Assembly: GCF_025118155.1 (NCBI RefSeq)
Contig: NW_026251388.1
Span: forward strand, 1,426,001 to 1,490,000
Length of the DNA stretch: 64,000 bases
Direction of reading: 5' to 3'
Source: Cokeromyces recurvatus
Lineage: Eukaryota; Mucoromycota; Mucoromycetes; Mucorales; Mucoraceae
The notes beneath the pieces are model-generated. The model saw nothing but the letters and a program-made list of their open reading frames with translations, was not told the DNA's origin and made no database searches. Both the position numbers and the translations under genes were made by a program. Shown here piece after piece: positions 57,539-64,000 of the stretch; position 1 is the stretch's first letter; each line of letters begins with the position of its first letter.

Positions 57539-58685
57539 ATGAATCTTGATATAAAAAAGTAAGTATTTGAAATGTAAAGACGTTGTTATTTATGTCTTTT
57601 CTGTAATTTCAGAGAAAATTCAAAATTACATATGAGTATTTCTTCTTCTTCTTCTTCTATATCTGATATGTGTAGCTCTACTCCACCTGAAGGTGATTTT
57701 GAAAATTTTAATACTATTTATATGGATGAGGAAGAAGATGATTATGACGGAATAAGCATTAATAATGGTGAATTTGAAGAAGCCTATATTCAATTAAATA
57801 ATCAACGACAGCAAACCGTTTCTCATACAACTAGTAATAATAATAATAATAATGATTTAGTTATACGCGAAGAAGTCGAGGAAGATGATAATACTGACTT
57901 TCATAGCTCTAATAATCACAGAGACCAACGGTCCACTCTTTCTTCAACATCTCCTCCTAAAGAACAAAAGTCGTTTGATGATGATAATAATAATAATACA
58001 TGTAATCATTCTTCTTCTTCTCCTGATACTGCTTCCTCTTCAAGGTATACTCCTATACCTCCACACAACAATGAATCTGTTACTACTACTGATCAACTTG
58101 GCTCTAATAACAGAATTATGAATAAACCAAGTCATCCTCGTCGTCGTCATCATCCTTACAAATCTCTTCTTTCTATTAAATTAAAAGTTTATACAAGAAA
58201 AGGAGAAGAACAGCAACAAGTTGAACATCAAGGAAGGAGAAAAAGAAAAATTTTCAGTCAATCTATCAATTTGAACCAAGATGGAAGTGATGTGATTATT
58301 AACGATGCAGATGATAGTTTAATGAATAGGCAACTAAGATATAGCATTAAGAGAAAGAAAGTATCTAGTAATAGTATCAGTAGCAGCAGCAGCAGAAGCA
58401 GTAGTAGTAGTAGTAGTAGCAGTAGCAGTAGTAGCAGTAGCAATAATAGTATGGATAAATTAATGAAGCGGACATTGTCACCTGTTATGATTGAATATTC
58501 GAGGTAAAATACTATACATAAACTTGAAAAAATAAATAAATATGATAATACTATTATATAGTTCGTTAAGAGTCATCCTTACTGTAGCCTTGTTGGCTGC
58601 TACTATTGCTTTTATTGGCTTGGCTTTTTATCTTACGGACTGTGCGTATTCGCATAAAAAGAATAATTATGGTTTCCGTTTTTAA
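57539..58685 (+). CDS. Low-complexity protein with single C-terminal transmembrane segment
   Basis: Exons 57539..57558, 57613..58503 and 58562..58685 give 344 aa. The first exon is tiny (MNLDIKK) and joins in frame to ENSKLHMSISSSSSS. Most of the protein is disordered: Ser, Asp, Asn and His repeats, then a basic zone (HPRRRHHPYKSLLSIKLKVY, RRKRKIFSQSINL, YSIKRKKV) and a Ser run. After the last splice comes a single hydrophobic helix (ILTVALLAATIAFIGLAFYL) and a short tail TDCAYSHKKNNYGFRF. A cytosolic body with a C-terminal anchor and a 16-residue tail would make it tail-anchored or a type II-like protein of the ER or outer membrane. I do not recognise the family. The downstream TMEM94-like gene on the same strand is also a membrane protein. 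Confidence 0.6.
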
Positions 58686-59059
58686 CATCCTTATCCTTTT
58701 TCTTGTTCATACCTTTTCTTTTCTCATGTATTTTGTTGATAAAATAAATTTGCTTTATTTTCAGATATATTTTTGTTTCCCCCCCCCTTTTTTTGCAATC
58801 AGCTGCTGCTGCTGTCTTTGATTTAACAATCTCAAAAAAAAAAATGACGGAGTCCGTGCATTTATAAAAAAAATAGTCACGCTCACGATCTCTTGCCAAT
58901 TTTCATTTATGGTACATAACTCGAGATGTACAATGTATAAATAAATACATGTGTATTTTTTTTTTTTCTTTCATTGTATAATATAATAAATACCAATTTT
59001 CAAACCTGTTGTAGTATTTATTCCTACACACTTACATTAATTACTTGACTGTCAGAAAT

Positions 59060-59090
<31 letters not shown>

Positions 59091-59146
59091 CAATATATAC
59101 AATATATATTTATATATATATACATGTATACGTGTAATACATTAAT
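58686..59146. other. Intergenic region with CA/TA microsatellite
   Basis: About 460 nt, with (CA)n and (TA)n runs at 59060-59135 directly before the TMEM94-like start, and a C tract near 58780. Promoter of the next gene. Confidence 0.55.
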
Positions 59147-62100
59147 ATGTCTAAAAATCAAGAAATTAATGACATGCAGCAAACAGCAACATCATCGTCC
59201 TCTCCGTTAGAGCATCATCGCCCATCTCCATGTAATTCTGAACCACTTCTTAATGCTCTACCTGAACCTGTAGTAGAAAAAGAAGGGAAAACATTTTTTT
59301 TACTTGATGTTGGAAACGAGCAACAAGAGACGATCCATCAAGAACAATCAAACACCACAAAATCAAAACGTCACAGACGTAAAAGGGATACTAGTCATAG
59401 CGGTGACAATCAAAGTATTTCTTCTTCTTCTTCTTCTTCTTCGAGTAGTAGTAGTAGTAGTAGCTCTGATTCTAGTGCTTCTGCTCAAGTCGTCATTGAT
59501 CATGGTAGTTCTATACCACGTCGAATGGAAAAAAGCGCTGCTCATTTGTTGAGATCAGGTGATGATGAATCAGAAAGCGATTATGCATTTTGTTATTCAC
59601 CTGTAAGACGAGAATCGGACGTTGATTCACTTGGTCAGCAACAACAACACCATTCTTTCCCTTCAAGTCATATTGATCATCGCTCTTCAAATTTATACAT
59701 GATGGAAAATTATACTTCACACGATAGTCATGATATGGATGATATAACAGATAACGAGGGTGATATTGATCTGGCTGATGAAGAAGAAGAAGACGAGGAG
59801 GAAGAAGAAAGAAGAAGAGGAGGAGAGAATCATGAAGAAGAACAGGAAGACATTGTTTTTCATGAAAGAACTTCAAAAGGTATTCCCTTTATCGACAATA
59901 CAGTTCATAAAGAAGTCAATGATGTACAATATAATGGAGCGGATGCAAATAGAAAACATCGTAGACATAAGCATCGTCATCGTACGCCAAAAATAAGAGA
60001 TTATGGTACGATAAAGAACAGTCATTTAGCAAACAATAATAAAGGAATCGTTACTGTCTATACAGAAGAAGAAGATGATCTTGTAGATGAAATGCCGAGA
60101 GGTGATCGTGAACGAATGATGAGACGTAACCAACGACATCAAAATGGAGGGTTAACAAGAAGATCTATTCCTCGTAGATTGCATAGAAGAACACAAAAAG
60201 TATTACAAACAAATTTACAATCTCAATCTTGGAGTAGAAGAGAAAGTTTACGATCAAATAGACATCCTGGGCTATCAAGTGAAGAAGCATTATCGTAACT
60301 ATTTATTTATTTATTTATTGACACTTGTATTGAATTTATGAATGAACATAGACTAATGTATATACATATACATATATGTATGAAATTTACAGTAAACTAT
60401 TATATTTAGCTAATCGTATTATTGATGGTGAACGGGCACGAATACATAAAATGCTTGGTAAGGTTTTTATATACATACATAAAAGGAAAGGTATTGACCA
60501 ACTTATTTCTATTACAAAAGACTTTCGAATTTTTCTTTGTAATCCCGCTGTCCTTTTGAATACTATCGGTGGGATAGGTCTTTTGATTTTATATATTGTT
60601 GCCTATCTTAAAAGTGAACCATATCAATTTCGTATTACTGGATTATTAGTCGAATCTATTTTATTGTTAGCAATGACAGCTTGGAATGGGTATATATTTT
60701 ATAGAGAGCAGGAGTTATCTTATCGAGAAATGACGGATAGAGCTTTATCCATTGTTGGTGCATTAGAAAGAAGTGGAATGAATATGGTTCAAGATACTAA
60801 AATTCCTTTCATACCCTCTATGTCTGTTGCAAAAGTGGTACGTGATGGCGTTGTTCGAATCTTTCCAGTCAATTTATTAGTTGAAGGTGATATCGTTGAA
60901 ATGTTATATGGTGATGTAGCCCCTGGTCGAATGAAGTATATGCATAAAACGACCCCAACTGAAGATGATGACTTGCATTTATCCAATAATGAAGATACGA
61001 TGAATCACCCTAGTCCACCTTCATTCATGGATACAACTACAAATGATAGTGAACCACCTTTAAATACAAAGGAGTATTATATTGCTAAGGATCAAACATT
61101 TAAGCCATCCTTCTTTGGTATCCCACCTCCCTCTGGATTAATGGAAGAATATATGCGCTCAAGAGGTCGACATCAATTCATTTTGTTAGAGACACCTCTA
61201 GAAAAAAATTTAAAAAAGGCATTGAGTCAAAGTCGACCAAAGACTGTCATGCATAATGAAAGTCAAGTAATTATGCGTATCTTTTACAAATATGTGATAT
61301 GGATTCTATTAGGCATAGCGTTTGCTGTTAATATTTTAAGATTTGGTCTTCGAAGTATATTGCTAAATCGATTTCCTGCTGATCAACTTATTGAAGAAGT
61401 CTTCGTGATGACCATCTACTCAATTATTCCTCTTTTACCTTTATGTATACCTAGTATGTGGATAATTGCTCGTAGCTTTGGAAATGCTCAATTACTTATT
61501 TTGTTTGAGGCATTACAGATTTCTAAAACTGAATATGAAGATGATGATGAAGTAGATGAATTTGATGCAGAGGCACCCCCTCCCACAAAAGATTTACAAT
61601 TGAGTCCAAGTAAAAAAAAGAAATAATCATTCTTTTTTTTTTCCTTTATTAATTCCAAATTTTAGATGCTGTTTGGGATAGATTTTTATCTTTACTGACA
61701 AAGTGGGACCAACTTTCTTTAACAAGATCAACTAATTTATTGGAGTCACTTGGAAACACCACAGTCATTTGTTGTTTAGATAGAGAAGGGACAATAGCTA
61801 ATGTAAATACCCCTTTTATATATATATGTATATATTATCTTTGTTACTAATTATTTCCAAAAAAAACAGCCTTTTCCTACAGTTGAACAATTAATGTTTC
61901 CAAATAACGAAGAGGATATTACTTATTTGGATGTTGAAGAAGATTCAGATGAAGAAACAGGGTTAAAATTTGAAGATCAAGATTGGAAACAATATTTACC
62001 GTAAAGCTATACTTTTTTTTTTTTTTGAATTATACTAATTTAATTTGTTTGTTTATTTTTAGATGTCTGAAGCCTTTAGGTTTAAATTTTATGCTTAATA

Positions 62101-64000
62101 CCAATTGTGGTGTAATTCAAAGTCGTAAAAGATCAGAATATCATCGTAGGCGTTCTAAGCTTCATGTTTACGGTAAAACATCACCTGCAAGACAATGTAA
62201 AGTGTAGTATATATAAAATAGTTTATTCTATTTGATAAAAAAAAATAAGTCTAATATTACGTTATGTATTAGCATGTCTTTGTAGACTAGGTAAATGTAT
62301 TGGGTTTAAAGAAGAGGCACTTCAATCTTTTGCTTTAAGAGCTGAAATTTATACCTTTGCACCTTATCATGAAATGTTAAATACACCACGTTACAAGTAT
62401 AGTAAATATTATCCTTTTGAAGTCCCTAATGCCCTTTCAACTGTTTTTGAAGAACGAACGTCAGGTATATAGATACAATAAAAATAGATAAACTCTATTT
62501 TCTTACAATGTCTATTATGTATAAAATAGGAAGTTATCAATTATTGACAGATGGGCATCCATCATTAGTTATGGATAAATGTTCTGATTATTGGGATGGC
62601 AACTCGCTTCAGACTATGAGTGAAACAGTAAATAGGAGATATGTATACATATTACTTGAATACTTAAATTTAAGCCTTTTTTTTTTTCTTTATAGATGGA
62701 AAAAAAGATCAATGACTTTTTTCAAAATGCACTTGTCCATGATATGCAATGTATTGCTTACGCTTATCGTCCTATAAATACTGTGAATGATGGACGAATC
62801 CCATTTTTAAATCCTTCTGATAATGAAGATGAAGATCCTGGATGTGCCTTTGTTGTTCTACCTTACAAACCTCCGAGTTCAGATAGCAGTAGCAGTAGCA
62901 GTAGTAGCAGTAGTAGTAGTAGTAGTAGCAGTAGTAGCGAGATGTCTGAATCTTCTACTGAATCATCTTTTACTGAGAAAATTCATGATAGTAGACAAGA
63001 TATGGATGATGACAGAAAGGATAAAATGATAAACAAATCTCGTCGTTCTTCCAAATCCTCAAGTACTTCTACAAGTAGTAGTAGTAGTAGTTCTTCTGAA
63101 ACTGGAACAAGTGATTATTCCTTTGAGGAAGATGAACCTGTTAATGAACAAGAAGAAGCTGCTTTTTATAAAGAAGTAGTTAAGGGGCAAATTTTTCTTG
63201 GTATGACAGCCATGTGTCATCAACCAAAGCAGGTAATGTAAAAAAAAAAAAAAAATGTGTCATTTAACATATATCTTTATATATGTATATATATATTTAC
63301 TCTTTTTATATATGGTTGATATAGAATGTTGTTGATTTCATTGAAGATTTAGGCCTAGCAGGAATACGATTTGTATATTTCTCACCTACCGCTGAAAGGG
63401 AATCTAAAGGTATATTATGATTGCTGTATACTCTATTTTTTTTTAATATATAAATTAAATACATATAAATATATATATATATATATTAGCTTTTGCTGAA
63501 CGTCTTGGATTAGAGACAGACTGGAATAGCTGTATCTTATTATCAAATCCTGATGATGAAAATTGTGGAAATGGATATCTTCAAACGCATGATATTAAAG
63601 CACAATTGCCTCGAGGTATAGATGAAATTCGACCCCATTTGGAAAATGTAGATGATATTCCTCTTCATGTTTCCTTATTTGCAGAATGTACGCCTCGAGC
63701 AATGAAAGAAATGATTCGTATCTTTCAAGAAAACGGTGAAGTTGTTTGTTCAATAGGAAATGCGTTGAATACAAAGAATACAGAGTCATTTGCTTTGGTA
63801 ATAATTAATATATATCTATATCTATATATATTTATATACACATATCTTATATATTATATAGTCTGATGTTAGTATTGCAATGGAACCTATGCATACACGT
63901 GCTCAAATTAAAGGTCGTCTATCAACAAATGATCGTCAACCTCCTCTAGCAGTAGGGGCATCATTATGTAGTTTACCATGTGGATTGTTTATGCAATATG
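59147..64000 (+). CDS. TMEM94: TMEM94-like P-type ATPase relative (3' end beyond window)
   Basis: At least 11 exons: 59147..60294, 60393..61609, 61666..61802, 61870..62000, 62063..62196, 62273..62464, 62530..62627, 62696..63232, 63325..63409, 63490..63797, 63862..>64000; all phases agree. The first exon is disordered (Ser, Glu and Arg runs). Then come KLLYLANRIIDGERARIHK, four predicted membrane helices, an actuator-like part (VVRDGVVRIFPVNLLVEGDI), and FILLETPLEKNLKKALSQ. TTVICCLDREGTIAN sits where P-type ATPases have DKTGT. The later AERLGLETDWNSCILL, RGIDEIRPHLENVDDIPLHV, FQENGEVVCSIGNALN and SDVSIAME match human TMEM94 closely and include the hinge region. TMEM94 (KIAA0195) is an ER membrane protein reported as a magnesium transporter. 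An acidic and Ser-rich insert lies near 62880-63120. Confidence 0.88.

Noticed and set aside
57885..58121. Ile/Leu-rich alternative frame inside the anchored-protein gene
   Set aside because: Shadow of the Ser/Asn/Asp repeats in the true frame.

Overview
The window looks like nuclear chromosomal DNA from an early-diverging, probably Mucoromycota (Mucorales-type) fungus. The evidence is very AT-rich sequence, short GT-AG introns of about 50-90 nt (many carrying TA-dinucleotide runs), Zn2Cys6 and LAMMER-kinase genes, and decayed mobile-element proteins of types common in Mucorales. The species cannot be named from this window. Gene models below were spliced by hand from GT/AG signals and reading-frame continuity; every multi-exon model closes in frame, but none is checked against transcripts.

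Layout: 1-7.4 kb has a SMYD-type SET/MYND methyltransferase (-, cut by the left edge), an OPT-family transporter (+) and an EBP1/PA2G4-like protein (-). 7.7-10.3 kb is a 10-exon acid-sphingomyelinase-like phosphodiesterase (-). 11.3-15.9 kb has an unknown helical protein (+), a disordered protein ending in a CaaX box (-) and an AT-hook protein (+). 17.3-18.8 kb is a decayed Fanzor/TnpB-like gene. 19.2-20.5 kb is a mitochondrial ornithine carrier (+). 22.5-26.8 kb has a small secreted lipocalin-like protein and a Zn2Cys6 transcription factor (both -). 28.1-31.2 kb has a small gene ending in a RuvC-III-like piece (+), mitochondrial uL3m (+) and a DEK_C-SWIB protein (-). 31.7-32.5 kb is a dead Tc1/mariner transposase. 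33.5-36.6 kb has a ZIP zinc transporter (+) and an EAF-type elongation cofactor (-). 37.2-38.0 kb is a dead LINE reverse transcriptase. 38.7-41.9 kb is a non-canonical poly(A)/uridylyl transferase (+). 42.5-45.4 kb has a GT2 glycosyltransferase and MPDU1 (both -). 45.4-48.8 kb is gene-poor. 48.8-51.6 kb has a TDA10/glycerate-kinase-like P-loop kinase and a PWWP/LEDGF-like protein (+). 52.5-57.2 kb has RTF2, a LAMMER kinase and a CENP-Q-like coiled-coil protein (all -). 57.5-58.7 kb encodes a C-terminally anchored membrane protein (+). 59.1 kb to the right edge is a TMEM94-like P-type-ATPase relative (+, incomplete).

There are no operons and no single pathway. Loose themes are glycosylation and lipid handling (MPDU1, GT2, sphingomyelinase), chromatin and transcription (SMYD, EAF, SWIB, PWWP, AT-hook, Zn2Cys6, RTF2, CENP-Q-like) and metal or solute transport (OPT, ZIP, ornithine carrier, TMEM94). 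The most unusual content is the set of fossils from three mobile-element classes lodged in intergenic DNA, plus a RuvC-III-like segment that appears spliced onto a short host-like exon. I found no intact undescribed multi-gene system.
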